Source: Trinickia violacea
GTDB taxonomy: Bacteria > Pseudomonadota > Gammaproteobacteria > Burkholderiales > Burkholderiaceae
Length of the DNA stretch: 64,000 bases
Reading direction: 5' to 3'
NCBI RefSeq assembly: GCF_005280735.1
Contig: NZ_CP040078.1
Location: 744,001 to 808,000 of the forward strand
Part shown: in pieces, positions 10,908 to 19,428 of the stretch
How the letters are laid out: every line of letters starts with the position of its first letter
Numbering within the stretch: the first letter of the stretch is position 1
Translations under genes and position numbers: made by a program
Notes under the pieces: generated by a model
What the model was told of the DNA's origin: nothing
What the model saw: only the letters and a program-made list of their open reading frames with translations
The model's database searches: none

Positions 10908-11822
10908 ATGACTTACTGTGTGGCGATGTCCGTCGACGAAGGGCTCGTCTTCTTGTCCGACACGCGGACCAACGCCGGTGTCGATCACATCAGCACCGCG
11001 CGCAAGATGACCGTGTTCGAGCAGCCCGGCGAACGCGTGCTGGTTCTGCTGGGCGCAGGCAATCTCGCGTTGACCCAGGCCGTGCTGCACGAGCTGTCCG
11101 AGCCGTCGAACCCCGATCGGCCTACGTTGTGGACCGCGCCGACGATGCCCGATGCCGCGCGCGTGGTGGGTCAGGCCGTGCGCGACGTGCATCAGCGCGA
11201 AGCCCGCGCGTTGCAGGAATTCGGCGTCGACTTCAATTGCAGCTTCATTCTCGGCGGGCAGATCGCCGGCGCGGCGAACGGCCAAGGCGCGAATGTCGAG
11301 CTCAGCAACGGCCGCGCGCACAATCGTCCGCGTCTCTTCATGATCTATTCGGCGGGCAACTTCATCGAGTCGTCGAGCGTGAATCCGTATTTCCAGATCG
11401 GCGAGTCCAAGTACGGCAAGCCGATCATCGACCGCGTGCTGACGCCGGCGACGCCGCTCGGCGAAGCGGCGAAATGCGCGCTGGTGTCGATGGATTCGAC
11501 GCTGCGCTCGAATTTGTCGGTGGGTTTGCCGCTCGATCTGCTGGTCTACGAGACGGATGCGTTGCGCGTCACGCGCTTTGTCTCGATCGATCAGGACAAC
11601 GCTTACTTCGACTTGATTCACCGGACTTGGGGTGAGCGGCTGCGTCAGGTGTTCGCCGAGATTCCGGATCCGAATTGGCAGGATGGGGCCGAAGTGCCGC
11701 TGCAGCGGCCCGAGCGCGCCCCCGTATTGCACCGCTCGCCCTTGGCCGGTGCGGAAGCGGCTCATTCGTCGGTGCCTGCGCAGACGCTCGCGCAAGACGA
11801 TAAAGCGAAACCGCAGCGCTAA
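10908..11822 (+). CDS. Anbu: proteasome-like Ntn-hydrolase peptidase
   Basis: This 304-residue protein begins MTYCVAMSVDEGLVFLSDTR, the conserved N-terminus of Anbu (ancestral beta subunit), an Ntn-hydrolase that assembles into open helical rings in the cytoplasm. Counting from Thr after the initiator Met, the proteasome triad is visible as Thr1, Asp17 (LSDTRTNAG) and Lys32 (TARKM). The downstream blocks VLLGAGNLALTQAV, FNCSFILGGQIAG and YGKPIIDR fit the family. I chose ATG 10908 because Thr must follow Met; the upstream ATG 10845 lacks homology. TACAAT at 10866 is a possible -10. Known Anbu operons also encode an ATP-grasp, an alpha-E and a transglutaminase-like protein; here all three survive only as remnants immediately upstream. 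Confidence 0.88.
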   Translation: MTYCVAMSVDEGLVFLSDTRTNAGVDHISTARKMTVFEQPGERVLVLLGAGNLALTQAVLHELSEPSNPDRPTLWTAPTMPDAARVVGQAVRDVHQREARALQEFGVDFNCSFILGGQIAGAANGQGANVELSNGRAHNRPRLFMIYSAGNFIESSSVNPYFQIGESKYGKPIIDRVLTPATPLGEAAKCALVSMDSTLRSNLSVGLPLDLLVYETDALRVTRFVSIDQDNAYFDLIHRTWGERLRQVFAEIPDPNWQDGAEVPLQRPERAPVLHRSPLAGAEAAHSSVPAQTLAQDDKAKPQR

Positions 11823-11872
11823 GCGCAGGGAAGGCGGAAGCGTTAAGGCGTTTGCGTCGTCGATTCGAAAAT

Positions 11873-11909
11873 AAGCCCGTCTCCGGCGTTAGCCGGGACG
11901 GGCTTTTTA
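11873..11909 (+). terminator. Strong terminator between Anbu and porin genes
   Basis: AAGCCCGTC (11873-11881) pairs with GACGGGCTT (11897-11905), and CCGGC/GCCGG extends the stem inward with one bulged T; TTTTT follows. The convergent porin gene ends at 11944, and ATTTTCG on the minus strand suggests it may work in both directions. Confidence 0.85.
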
Positions 11910-11943
11910 ACCGCGTGAAGCTTCAGCTGTCAGTCAAGTCCAA

Positions 11944-13143
11944 TTAGAACTTGTGACGCAGGCCGAGCGCGACGAGCTCTTGCGTGTTGGTGCCGCCGTC
12001 GTAGCCGTACGAACCGATCGAAGCGACGGCGTTGACGGTTTGCGTGCCGGCCGCGTTAAGCGTATCGCCGCTCGCGTGCTGGTAAGCGCCAACCAGGTAT
12101 ACGTCGGTGCGCTTCGACAGGTTGTAGTCCGCGCCCAGCGAAACCTGATGGTAGGTCGCGCTCGTGTTGCCGCTCGACTTCGTGTAGCTGTAGCCGAGGC
12201 CCAGCAGCAGCGCAGAGTTGGCTTGGTAGTTGAAGAAGCCTTGTCCGGTGTTGAACTTCTCGGTCGACGTGAACACCGAGTAGCCGTCGTTCTTGTATTG
12301 CGAGTTGCTGTAGGCGGCGCCGAACGTGAACGGACCTGCCACGTATTGCGCTGCCAAGCGAGCGATGTTGATCGACTTGGCCGACTGGTAGCCGAGGTTG
12401 ACCAGCGAACCGTCGAACGTGCCGCCCGACGTTGCGCCGCTGCTCCAACCGTCGCCGGCGGCATCCGACTTACGCGGGCCGTCGTTGTTGTCCGCGACGA
12501 AATAGCCTGCGGCCACGGAGATCGGACCATTGTTATACGACGCAGCGAGCGACCATGTCTGACCCGAACCGGTCTGGCCGGCCACGCCGCCCAGCGCATA
12601 CATGCCTTCTGCCTGGAAGCCGGCGTACGTCGGCGTCACGTACTTGATCGCGTTGTTCGTGCGCGAGCTGTTGTCGTAGTTGTCGACGTCGCCGACGGTC
12701 GCGAACGGGCTGCCGAAGTAGTTGTCACCCGTGATGCCTTGGACCATGTCGACGAGCGGGTCGTACTGGCGGCCCAGCGTGAACGTGCCGAACTTGTCGC
12801 TGTCGAGGCCGACGAATGCTTGACGGCCGAACTCGCGGCTACCTTGGAGCAGCTTGCCGGTACTCGGATCAAAGCCGTTTTCCAATTGGAAAATCGCCTT
12901 CAGGCCGCCGCCCAGGTCTTCCGTGCCCTTCAAGCCCCAGCGGGTGCCCGACAGGTCGCCGCCGCTGGCGTTGCCCAGCGCCCACAGGTTCTGGCTCTGG
13001 CCTTGCGAGTTCTGTGCGGCGTTATGAACATAAGTCAGCGACGTATCGATCGTGCCGTACAGCGTGACGCTGCTTTGGGCGTGCGCTGCGCCAGCGGCGC
13101 CGAGCATTGCCAGCGAGAGGGTAGACAGTGTGATTTTTTTCAT
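11944..13143 (-). CDS. Trimeric porin, OmpC/Burkholderia type
   Basis: This 399-residue outer-membrane protein has a clear Sec signal peptide (MKKITLSTLSLAMLGAAGAAHA, cleavage before QSSVTLYG). The 16-strand porin signatures are present: SVTLYGTIDTSLTYVHN, SRWGLKG-like GTRWGLKGTEDLGGGLKAIFQ, FGRQAFVGLDSDKFGTFTLGRQYD, SKRTDVYLVGAYQHASG and the terminal ALGLRHKF, where the final Phe is the Bam recognition residue. It should form general diffusion channels for small hydrophilic solutes. GGAGAAACG precedes the ATG. The gene is monocistronic, between a terminator and a 400-nt promoter region. Confidence 0.95.
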   Translation of the reverse strand: MKKITLSTLSLAMLGAAGAAHAQSSVTLYGTIDTSLTYVHNAAQNSQGQSQNLWALGNASGGDLSGTRWGLKGTEDLGGGLKAIFQLENGFDPSTGKLLQGSREFGRQAFVGLDSDKFGTFTLGRQYDPLVDMVQGITGDNYFGSPFATVGDVDNYDNSSRTNNAIKYVTPTYAGFQAEGMYALGGVAGQTGSGQTWSLAASYNNGPISVAAGYFVADNNDGPRKSDAAGDGWSSGATSGGTFDGSLVNLGYQSAKSINIARLAAQYVAGPFTFGAAYSNSQYKNDGYSVFTSTEKFNTGQGFFNYQANSALLLGLGYSYTKSSGNTSATYHQVSLGADYNLSKRTDVYLVGAYQHASGDTLNAAGTQTVNAVASIGSYGYDGGTNTQELVALGLRHKF

Positions 13144-13290
13144 CGTTTCTCCACGCGAATGAATAGTTTATTTGTTGCGGGGGGGAGAATAGCGCAATGA
13201 TGTGACCGCTTAGAACTGGAAAAAAACGACTGTCTCGAAAATGAAACACGCGTCCAAGTCCCTGATATATAAGGAAGATAAAGAATTGTT

Positions 13291-13317
13291 GCCACAATCG
13301 AAATATTGAATTGTGGC
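13291..13317. promoter_or_regulatory. Inverted repeat in the porin upstream region
   Basis: GCCACAAT (13291-13298) and ATTGTGGC (13310-13317) are perfect 8-nt arms around 11 nt. They lie about 150 nt upstream of the porin ATG in an otherwise gene-free stretch (13144-13543) that is AT-rich. It could be a regulator binding site or an RNA hairpin near the 5' end of the transcript. I see no other structured element in the gap. Confidence 0.45.
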
Positions 13318-13543
13318 GGTTGAGAGATTTTCGCTTTAACGATGCATCTCGCCACCTTTTTGGGGCGTTAATTAATCTATTTGTAAGAAACGTGCACCAA
13401 ATATTAAAGTCGAGTGATTAATTTTGGAGCTCGTGCACGTAAAGGCGGCCTGTGCACTGGAATGTCCGGTAAGCGGTGAGCGCTGGACGGCATAGGCGCA
13501 ATGTGCTCGACGACGTGCGGCTCTCAGCCGCTGTCGTTTAGCG

Positions 13544-14683
13544 TCAACGGTCGTCGCGCGAGGTCGCACCGTTGCCGCGCCCGACGACCGACGTGAGAAA
13601 GAGCGCCGCGCCGGCAGCCAGCATCACCGCTCGCCACGGGTGCTTTCGCACATAGCGGTCGGCTGCGGCGGCGCGGCGCCCGGCTGCGGACATCGCGGTA
13701 TCGCCATCGCGCGCGTCGCGCGATCCCGCCGACACGGTCGAAGCCGCAAGCGCCGACGCCAGCATTGCCCGGCTGCCCGCGGGCGTGTCGTTGTCCTGCA
13801 GCCCCCAGGCGCCGCGCGGATCGTGGAGGTGGCCGCGGGCCGAGGCGAATTCCGCACCGAGCAGCAGCACCGCCGCCGAAAAGTACAGCCACATCAACAG
13901 CACCGCGAGCGACCCCGCCGCGCCGAACGAATTCGCCATGCCCGCATGGGCCAGGTAAAGCGCAAAGAGTTTCTTGCCGACGGAGAACAGCACGGCGGCG
14001 ACGATGCCGCCCGTGAACGCATCGCGCCAGACCACCGGCGCATCGGGCAGGAACTTGAGCAGCGCGGCGAACGCGACGGCGAGCACCAGCAAACCGACGG
14101 CCAACTGCAGCAGGTTGCCGATCACGATGTACGGCGTGTTGCCCCACAGCCATTGGCCGACGAACGTGATGGCCGTATCGAGCACGAGCGAGACGATCAG
14201 CAGAAACGCGACGCCGAGCACGAGCCCGAACGAAATGAGCCGCACCTTGACGAGCGCGACGACGGTCGACGTGCGTGAGCTGGTCTCGGGCCAGATGATG
14301 CTGAGCGCGGTGTTCAGCGACGAGAACGTCGCCGACGCGCCGACGAAAAGCAGCGCGAACGAAATGATCGCGGCGATGCCGCCCGCGCTGCCGCTGCGAT
14401 GCGCGTTCTGGACGATGGTCTGCACACCGGCGGCGGCTTCGTTGCCGAGCAGCCCGTGGACGTGGCTGAAGATCTGCCCGCGCGCGGCGTCGTCGCCGAA
14501 GAACCAGCCTGCCACGGCGATCACCATCACGAGCATCGGCGCGAGCGAGAACGCGGAGTAAAACGCGATGCTGGCCGCCATCGCGGCGCAGCGGTCCGCG
14601 CCGAATTGCTTGAATGCGCGAAGTCCCCACGACGCTTCCCTGCGTATCGATGCGTGCAGTTTTTGGGTGGAGAGTGTGCTCAT
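13544..14683 (-). CDS. YihY/BrkB-family inner membrane protein with DUF883-like tail
   Basis: This 379-residue polytopic membrane protein has about six hydrophobic segments. The YihY/BrkB (formerly ribonuclease BN) signatures include AASIAFYSAFSLAPMLVMVIAV near residue 36, IWPETSSRTSTVVALVKVR, and the C-terminal block FTGGIVAAVLFSVGKKLFALYLA followed by YGAAGSLAVLL-like FGAAGSLAVLLMWLYFSAAVLLLGAEFA. Its function is unknown, with a suggested transport or envelope role. After about residue 330 comes DRYVRKHPWRAVMLAAGAAL, which resembles the C-terminal membrane helix of DUF883 (ElaB/YqjD) proteins, an apparent fusion. No operon partner is evident. Confidence 0.88.
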   Translation of the reverse strand: MSTLSTQKLHASIRREASWGLRAFKQFGADRCAAMAASIAFYSAFSLAPMLVMVIAVAGWFFGDDAARGQIFSHVHGLLGNEAAAGVQTIVQNAHRSGSAGGIAAIISFALLFVGASATFSSLNTALSIIWPETSSRTSTVVALVKVRLISFGLVLGVAFLLIVSLVLDTAITFVGQWLWGNTPYIVIGNLLQLAVGLLVLAVAFAALLKFLPDAPVVWRDAFTGGIVAAVLFSVGKKLFALYLAHAGMANSFGAAGSLAVLLMWLYFSAAVLLLGAEFASARGHLHDPRGAWGLQDNDTPAGSRAMLASALAASTVSAGSRDARDGDTAMSAAGRRAAAADRYVRKHPWRAVMLAAGAALFLTSVVGRGNGATSRDDR

Positions 14684-14779
14684 GGCTCGGCCTCAGTGCT
14701 TCAAGAGGTCTAGATGCTACCTGAACTGAGCACGATGCAGCAGGGTTGCTGGCAGATGAGCGCGGTTGTTCACAGACGT

Positions 14780-14820
14780 AAAAAAACGCGGCATGCCCCC
14801 GGAATGGAAGCGATGCCGCG
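14780..14820 (-). terminator. Rho-independent terminator downstream of cheV
   Basis: On the minus strand CGCGGCAT (14820-14813) pairs with ATGCCGCG (14794-14787) and is followed by a run of seven T (14786-14780). It lies 20 nt beyond the cheV stop codon. Confidence 0.85.
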
Positions 14821-14839
14821 CGACAGAGTAAAAATCAGA

Positions 14840-15796
14840 TCAGGAAACCAGCGCCTGCCGGATGGCGGCGGCCAGATCGCCCGCCACGAATTTCGCCACG
14901 TAGCCCGTCGCGCCGGCGTTCTTCACGTGCGCTTCGTTCGCCGCGCCCGTCAGCGACGAATGAATGACGACCGGGATATCGCGCGTGCGCTCGTCGCTCT
15001 TGATGAGGCGGGTCAGCATGAAGCCGTCCATCTCGGGCATTTCGAGGTCCGTCAGTACGAGCGCGATCTTGTCGCGGGCGCGCAGGCCCTCGGCCTGCGC
15101 CTCGCGGGCGATCTTATCGAGCATGTCCCAGGCTTCCTGACCGGTCTTCGCCATCAGGTGATCCGCGCCGATCGCGGTCAGGCTCTGCTCGATCAGCTTG
15201 CGCGCGAAACCGGAATCGTCGGCAGCGAGAATCTTCGCGCCGGGCCGCATGCTGATCGTGTTGCCGACGTCCTTCGGCTCGACGCTCGGATGCTGCGCCG
15301 GGAACACGTCGCGCAGCACCTGCTCGACGTCGACCACTTGCGCGAGGCGCGAGTCGCCGGTGTTGCCGTCGATGCGCGCGATGCTGGTCACCGAGTTGCC
15401 GCCCGTCGCCGCGCCTTCGGCCGCGAGCACCTGATTCCATTCGAGCCGCACGATATCGTCGACTTCCTCGACCGCGAACCCTTGCGTCGAGCGCGCGAAC
15501 TCGGTGACGAGCAGGATGTTGCGGCCGCGCGTCGGGTTGCAGCCCAAGAGCTTCGGCAGATCGATGACGGGAATGATCTGGCCGCGGATATCGACCGCGC
15601 CGATCATGTGATCCGAGGCGCCGGCGATCGGCGTGACGGCCGGCATCGTCATGATCTCGCGGATCTTGAAGACGTTGATGCCGTAGAGCTCGTGTTCCTC
15701 GCTATCGGCGACGCAGCCCAGGCGAAACAGCAACAGTTCGAACTTGTTCGAACTCGTCAGATTGGTGCGCTCGTCGATCGAATGATGATCTGCCAT
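14840..15796 (-). CDS. cheV: Chemotaxis protein CheV (CheW-receiver fusion)
   Basis: This 318-residue protein joins an N-terminal CheW-like domain (FELLLFRLGC, ELYGINVFKIREIM, MIGAVDIRGQIIPVIDLPKLLG) to a C-terminal response-regulator receiver. The receiver has acidic pocket ILAADDSGFARKL, phosphorylation site VLTDLEMPEMDGF, HSSLT and GYVAKF with the conserved Lys. CheV couples chemoreceptors to CheA and adapts signalling at the cell pole. The start is uncertain: MADHHSIDERTNL (15796) matches family N-termini, whereas MVEPNIS at 15817 is also possible. The gene is solitary, away from a main che operon, followed by a strong terminator. It could serve receptors such as the MCP at 51975. Confidence 0.93.
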   Translation of the reverse strand: MADHHSIDERTNLTSSNKFELLLFRLGCVADSEEHELYGINVFKIREIMTMPAVTPIAGASDHMIGAVDIRGQIIPVIDLPKLLGCNPTRGRNILLVTEFARSTQGFAVEEVDDIVRLEWNQVLAAEGAATGGNSVTSIARIDGNTGDSRLAQVVDVEQVLRDVFPAQHPSVEPKDVGNTISMRPGAKILAADDSGFARKLIEQSLTAIGADHLMAKTGQEAWDMLDKIAREAQAEGLRARDKIALVLTDLEMPEMDGFMLTRLIKSDERTRDIPVVIHSSLTGAANEAHVKNAGATGYVAKFVAGDLAAAIRQALVS

Positions 15797-16147
15797 CGAA
15801 ATGTTCGGTTCCACCATTGCGCCGCCTGGCCCCGTGCCGGCCCGGCTCGCACGCGTGCGGAACCGGTGCGCAGTTCTCAAACTTCGATATCGGCGCGGCG
15901 CGCCAAAAGTTGAAGGGGATGGGCGAAAAGTTCAATGGATTCAGCGCTTTTGCGCAAATTTTTACTCAGGGTTTGCTTACTTATGAAATATTGCCCAAGA
16001 AATTAGAACGGGTTAAGTTTGCAGCCTTCAAGTCGCGGCATCGTTTTGACGTTATCCCGTGGGTGAGACGAACCGGCGGGTGGCGACTAGGCAACCCACA
16101 CACCTCTTGCGCCCCGCACTTTATCGACCTCATTAAAAAACGCTTAC
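15797..16147. other. Divergent intergenic region between cheV and the EAL gene
   Basis: This 351-nt gap between divergent genes is AT-rich at 15950-16020. I see no recognisable sigma-28 or sigma-54 promoter, no RNA gene and no repeat. Confidence 0.35.
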
Positions 16148-17356
16148 ATGAGCGATGCGCAAAACCCCAGCCTGCCGACCATAGAGAGTGCGTTTCAGCC
16201 GATCTTCTCGCTCGCGCATCAGGCGCCAGTGGGCTACGAGGCGTTGCTGCGCCCGTCGTACCGCGGCGAGGCGTGCTCGCCCGTCGCCGCGTTCGGCATC
16301 GCCCGCGGGCTCGCCTTGAGCGGCGAGTTCGAGCGGGCCTGCGCGCGCAACCACGTCGGCCGTTTTCTCGGCATGGGCGACAGCGATAGTGTGCTGTTCC
16401 TCAACGTGCACCCGGACGTGCTCGTTCACCCGGTGCATGGTCAAGGGCTCATCGATGACATCCTGGCCTGCGGGATTGCGCCGTCGCGCGTCGTGATCGA
16501 GATTCTCGAAGCGCCCCAGGACACCGCAGCGTTGCTCGCGGATGCGGTCGCGCGGCTGCGTCTCGCGGGGTTTCTGATCGCGCTCGACGATTTCGGCGCC
16601 GGCCTCACGAACCTGGGCCGCGTGTGGGATCTGCATCCCGACGTCGTGAAGCTCGACGGCGAGCTGATCCGCAAGGCCGTCACGAGCTATCGGAATGCAC
16701 GCAGCCTGCTGCGGCTCATCGAACTGCTGCATGACATCGGCACGTTCATCGTGGTGGAGGGCATCGAGACCGAGGCGCAAGCGCTTTTGAGCATGGATTG
16801 CGACGCCGATTTCGTGCAGGGCTATTACTTCGGCCGCCCCGAAATCCTGACCAACGGCAAGCACAGCGCGCTCCCGGTGACGGAGCCGCTCGCGCGCCGC
16901 TTCATGGATGCGCGGAAGATTCCGCAGGTCGCCGACATGGAGGAGCTGACGCCCTACCGTCACGCCTTTCGCACGATGGTCGAAGCGTTCATCAATGGGC
17001 ACAGTCTCGACGAGAGCGCCGCGCATTTCCTGGCGCTCGAATGGTCGATGCGCGTCTTCCTGATCGACGAGCAAGGCGTGCAAGTCGGCAACAACATCGA
17101 ATCGGTGGCGCACAGCAAGCGCCGCCGTGTCACGTTTCCGTTGCTGTCGCGCCCGGCCGGCGCCAATTGGTCGAAGCGGGCTTACTTCAGGAATGCGTTG
17201 GCGCATCCGGGAACGCTCATGGTGAGCGAGCCGTATATGTCGTCGAGTTCGACGAATCTGTGCGTCACGCTTTCCGTTCACATCAAGACGGCGCAGGGCG
17301 GGCGGGTCGTGGGCGGGGATGTGTTGTTCGAGGGGTTGAGCCGGTTGCTCGAATAG
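16148..17356 (+). CDS. EAL-domain cyclic-di-GMP phosphodiesterase with C-terminal sensory-like domain
   Basis: This 402-residue protein carries an EAL domain at residues about 10-250. Catalytic signatures appear intact: YEALLRP (E31), VLFLNVHP (Asn), VIEILE (Glu), ALDDFGAG (two Asp), VVKLDGELI (Lys), VVEGIET (Glu) and DFVQGYYFGRP (Gln). It should hydrolyse cyclic-di-GMP to pGpG. Residues about 270-402 form a second domain (HAFRTMVEAFINGH, RVFLIDEQGVQVGNNI, SSTNLCVTLSV) like the PAS/Cache-type module that follows EAL in YkuI-like proteins; it probably regulates activity. No transmembrane segment is seen, so it is cytoplasmic. The gene is monocistronic. Confidence 0.88.
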   Translation: MSDAQNPSLPTIESAFQPIFSLAHQAPVGYEALLRPSYRGEACSPVAAFGIARGLALSGEFERACARNHVGRFLGMGDSDSVLFLNVHPDVLVHPVHGQGLIDDILACGIAPSRVVIEILEAPQDTAALLADAVARLRLAGFLIALDDFGAGLTNLGRVWDLHPDVVKLDGELIRKAVTSYRNARSLLRLIELLHDIGTFIVVEGIETEAQALLSMDCDADFVQGYYFGRPEILTNGKHSALPVTEPLARRFMDARKIPQVADMEELTPYRHAFRTMVEAFINGHSLDESAAHFLALEWSMRVFLIDEQGVQVGNNIESVAHSKRRRVTFPLLSRPAGANWSKRAYFRNALAHPGTLMVSEPYMSSSSTNLCVTLSVHIKTAQGGRVVGGDVLFEGLSRLLE

Positions 17357-17383
17357 CGGGGTGACGCCTCGCTTTGGCTGGCG

Positions 17384-18277
17384 TTATCGCGCGTGCGTCC
17401 CCGCGTCCTTCGCGTCCTTGACGGGCCACCACCCCAATCTCCGCGACAACCGCTGCACGGCATCCCGCAGCCGATTCGCCGGTTCGCCGTGCGGATCGCA
17501 ATCGAAACTGCCCGCCGAGCCCATCAGCGCGATGACCAGGCAAATGTCGCCGGTGTGATCGAACACGGGGGCCGCGAGCGAGTCGATGCCGGGCACCGGC
17601 TTGCTCAGCGCGGTGTCGATGCCGTCGGCGCGAATTTGCGCGAAGCGCTGGCGCAGCGGAGCGAGCAATTCGCCCTGGTTCGCCGCGGCATCCTCGAAGA
17701 TCTCCCCGCGCGCCGCCCCCGCCAGCCGCAATCCATCCTGCGCAAAGAGCGGCGCGAGCACCTCCGCGCTCACATGCGCGGCATACGTCCTGCCGATCGC
17801 GGTGTTGACGAGCGACATCACCGTGCCGACCCGCAAGCTCACATGCTGCGGCGTCGACGATTCTTCGAGGCGCACGACCGTCGGCCCGAGCGGCCCGAGC
17901 ACGGCCATCGCGACGCTCAACGCCGTGGCCGACGCGAGTTCCATGATCTCGGGCTCCGCTTCGCGTGTCGGCGACAGCCGCTGCATCGCGATCAAACCCA
18001 ATTCCAACGCGAGCGGACCGGCTTCGAAATAGCCGTTGTCGTCACGGCTCAGCAAGCCGATCTTGAGCAGGCTCACAAGATGCGGAAACGCTTTCGCGGG
18101 CGGCATGTTCGCGGCGGCAGAGAGGTCGCGCAGCGACAGACGCTCGCCCGAACCGACGAGCGCGACGAGCAATTCGCCGGTGGTGTCGAGCGAGTTGATG
18201 CCGCGTTGCGGCTTCGCGCCGGACGCGGATTCTTCGCGCTTGCGTGCGGCGGTTGATGAGGAGGGCGTGGATGGCAT
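17384..18277 (-). CDS. IclR-family transcriptional regulator (second of a tandem pair)
   Basis: This 297-residue regulator has an N-terminal winged HTH (about residues 25-85, SLRDLSAAANMPPAKAFPHLVSLLKIGLL) and a C-terminal IclR effector-binding domain (HVSLRVGTVMSLVNTAIGRTYAA, GIDTALSKPVPGIDSLAAPVFDHTG). The start is uncertain: MPSTPSSS at 18277 lacks a clear ribosome binding site. An in-frame ATG at 18310, almost touching the previous stop, would suit translational coupling. It lies directly behind a related IclR gene and divergent from the MBL-hydrolase/hydroxylase operon. A role as aromatic-effector sensor for that operon is inference. Confidence 0.88.
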   Translation of the reverse strand: MPSTPSSSTAARKREESASGAKPQRGINSLDTTGELLVALVGSGERLSLRDLSAAANMPPAKAFPHLVSLLKIGLLSRDDNGYFEAGPLALELGLIAMQRLSPTREAEPEIMELASATALSVAMAVLGPLGPTVVRLEESSTPQHVSLRVGTVMSLVNTAIGRTYAAHVSAEVLAPLFAQDGLRLAGAARGEIFEDAAANQGELLAPLRQRFAQIRADGIDTALSKPVPGIDSLAAPVFDHTGDICLVIALMGSAGSFDCDPHGEPANRLRDAVQRLSRRLGWWPVKDAKDAGTHAR

Positions 18278-18312
18278 CGCGTGAGTCAGGCAATCAAAGC
18301 GTCGAAACATCG

Positions 18313-19125
18313 TCAGGACGTGGACGCGAGTTCGCGGCCGATCGCATCGCTGGCTGCTCGCATTGCGCGGGCGATCGAGCCGTCGAAGGCCACGTCGAGC
18401 GCCCCCGACGAACCGATGACGGTCAGCGCGGCGCCAAGCTCGCCGTTCGCGTCGAGTACGGGCACGCTCAGGCTGCTGGCGCCGGGGCTCGGCGCGTCGA
18501 CCGCACGTTCGATGCCGCGCTTGCGGATCTCGCCGAGCGTCGCTTCGAAGACGCGCTGTTCGTCGGCTGACGCAAACGCGTCGAGCGCGCGCTTGGTCTG
18601 CGTGGCCCACATGGCTTGCACGCGCTCGGCGGGAAGGAACGCGCAGAAGACGCGCCCCGTAGCCGTCTTCGTGAGCGACATGACCGTGCCGACGTGCAAG
18701 TTCACGTGCAGAGGAAATCCCGAGCGCTCGTAGCGCACGATGGTCGGGCCTCGAGGCCCGGCGATGCAGATCGCGACCGTATGGCCGATCGCTTTGGCAA
18801 GCGCCGCCGCATGCGGGACGGCCGCGCGATAGACCGGCTGATGCTCGAGATGCAGAAGGCCAAGCCGCAGCGACAGCGGCCCCGGTTCGTAGCGCCCCGA
18901 CAGCTCGTCGCGCTTGATGAGCCCAAGGCGCGTGAGGCTGACGAGATACGTGTGCGCCTGGGCGGAGGCGAGTTCGGCGCTCTCGGCGAGATCGGTCAGC
19001 GCAAGCGGCTCGCGAGCGCGCACGAGCGCGTGCAGCAGGCGGCCGCTGACTTCGGCGCTTTGCACGCCGCGCTGTGCCTTCTCCTTCTGCTTGCCGCCGG
19101 CTTCGCCTGCTGCCGAATTCTTCAT
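18313..19125 (-). CDS. IclR-family transcriptional regulator (first of a tandem pair)
   Basis: This 270-residue protein has an HTH at about residues 22-80 (LALTDLAESAELASAQAHTYLVSLTRLGLI) and an IclR effector domain (PLHVNLHVGTVMSLTKTATGRVFCAFLP, GASSLSVPVLDANGELGAALTVIG). The N-terminal Lys/Gln-rich stretch is not part of the fold. It starts 303 nt from the divergent MBL-hydrolase gene, whose promoter carries inverted CAAAT/ATTTG elements that could be its operator. Its stop nearly overlaps the following IclR gene; the two are paralogues, probably by tandem duplication followed by divergence. Confidence 0.9.
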   Translation of the reverse strand: MKNSAAGEAGGKQKEKAQRGVQSAEVSGRLLHALVRAREPLALTDLAESAELASAQAHTYLVSLTRLGLIKRDELSGRYEPGPLSLRLGLLHLEHQPVYRAAVPHAAALAKAIGHTVAICIAGPRGPTIVRYERSGFPLHVNLHVGTVMSLTKTATGRVFCAFLPAERVQAMWATQTKRALDAFASADEQRVFEATLGEIRKRGIERAVDAPSPGASSLSVPVLDANGELGAALTVIGSSGALDVAFDGSIARAMRAASDAIGRELASTS

Positions 19126-19240
19126 ACGCTAAATCGGGTTGAAAAACGGCGAGTGTAATGGATGGACTCGCGATCGACTTGCGATCGCCCCCTGCTGTCG
19201 GAACCGGCCTCGCCACTGCGCCGCCGTCACGCTCCTCAAG

Positions 19241-19298
19241 ATATTAGCAAATAGCAACGTGATTTGTTATTGACAAATAATTCGACCGCCCCCATGAT
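19241..19298 (+). promoter_or_regulatory. Promoter and candidate IclR operator of the hydroxylase operon
   Basis: A -35 TTGACA (19270-19275) and a -10 CATGAT (19293-19298) with a 17-nt spacer point towards the MBL-hydrolase gene at 19429. The -35 is embedded in an AT-rich patch with alternating CAAAT (19248-19252), ATTTG (19262-19266) and CAAAT (19274-19278) elements, which can form two overlapping inverted repeats. The divergent iclR gene makes these natural operator candidates. Confidence 0.55.
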
Positions 19299-19428
19299 TG
19301 ACTCCACCCCGGCATAGCAGCCGCATACTTAGAAACGGGGCGAGACACCTGCCGTTCCCACAAGCCGCGCGCAAACCGCGTGTCGAGTGTCCCGCCGCCG
19401 TCGGTCCACCCTTTTGACGGAGACAACC

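Noticed and set aside
10812..11795. A 327-codon minus-strand frame opposite Anbu
   Set aside because: Antisense shadow; Anbu on the plus strand has a conserved N-terminus and catalytic residues.
16021..16147. Flagellar sigma-28 promoter in the cheV/EAL gap
   Set aside because: No TAAA-N15-GCCGATAA-like pair could be found.
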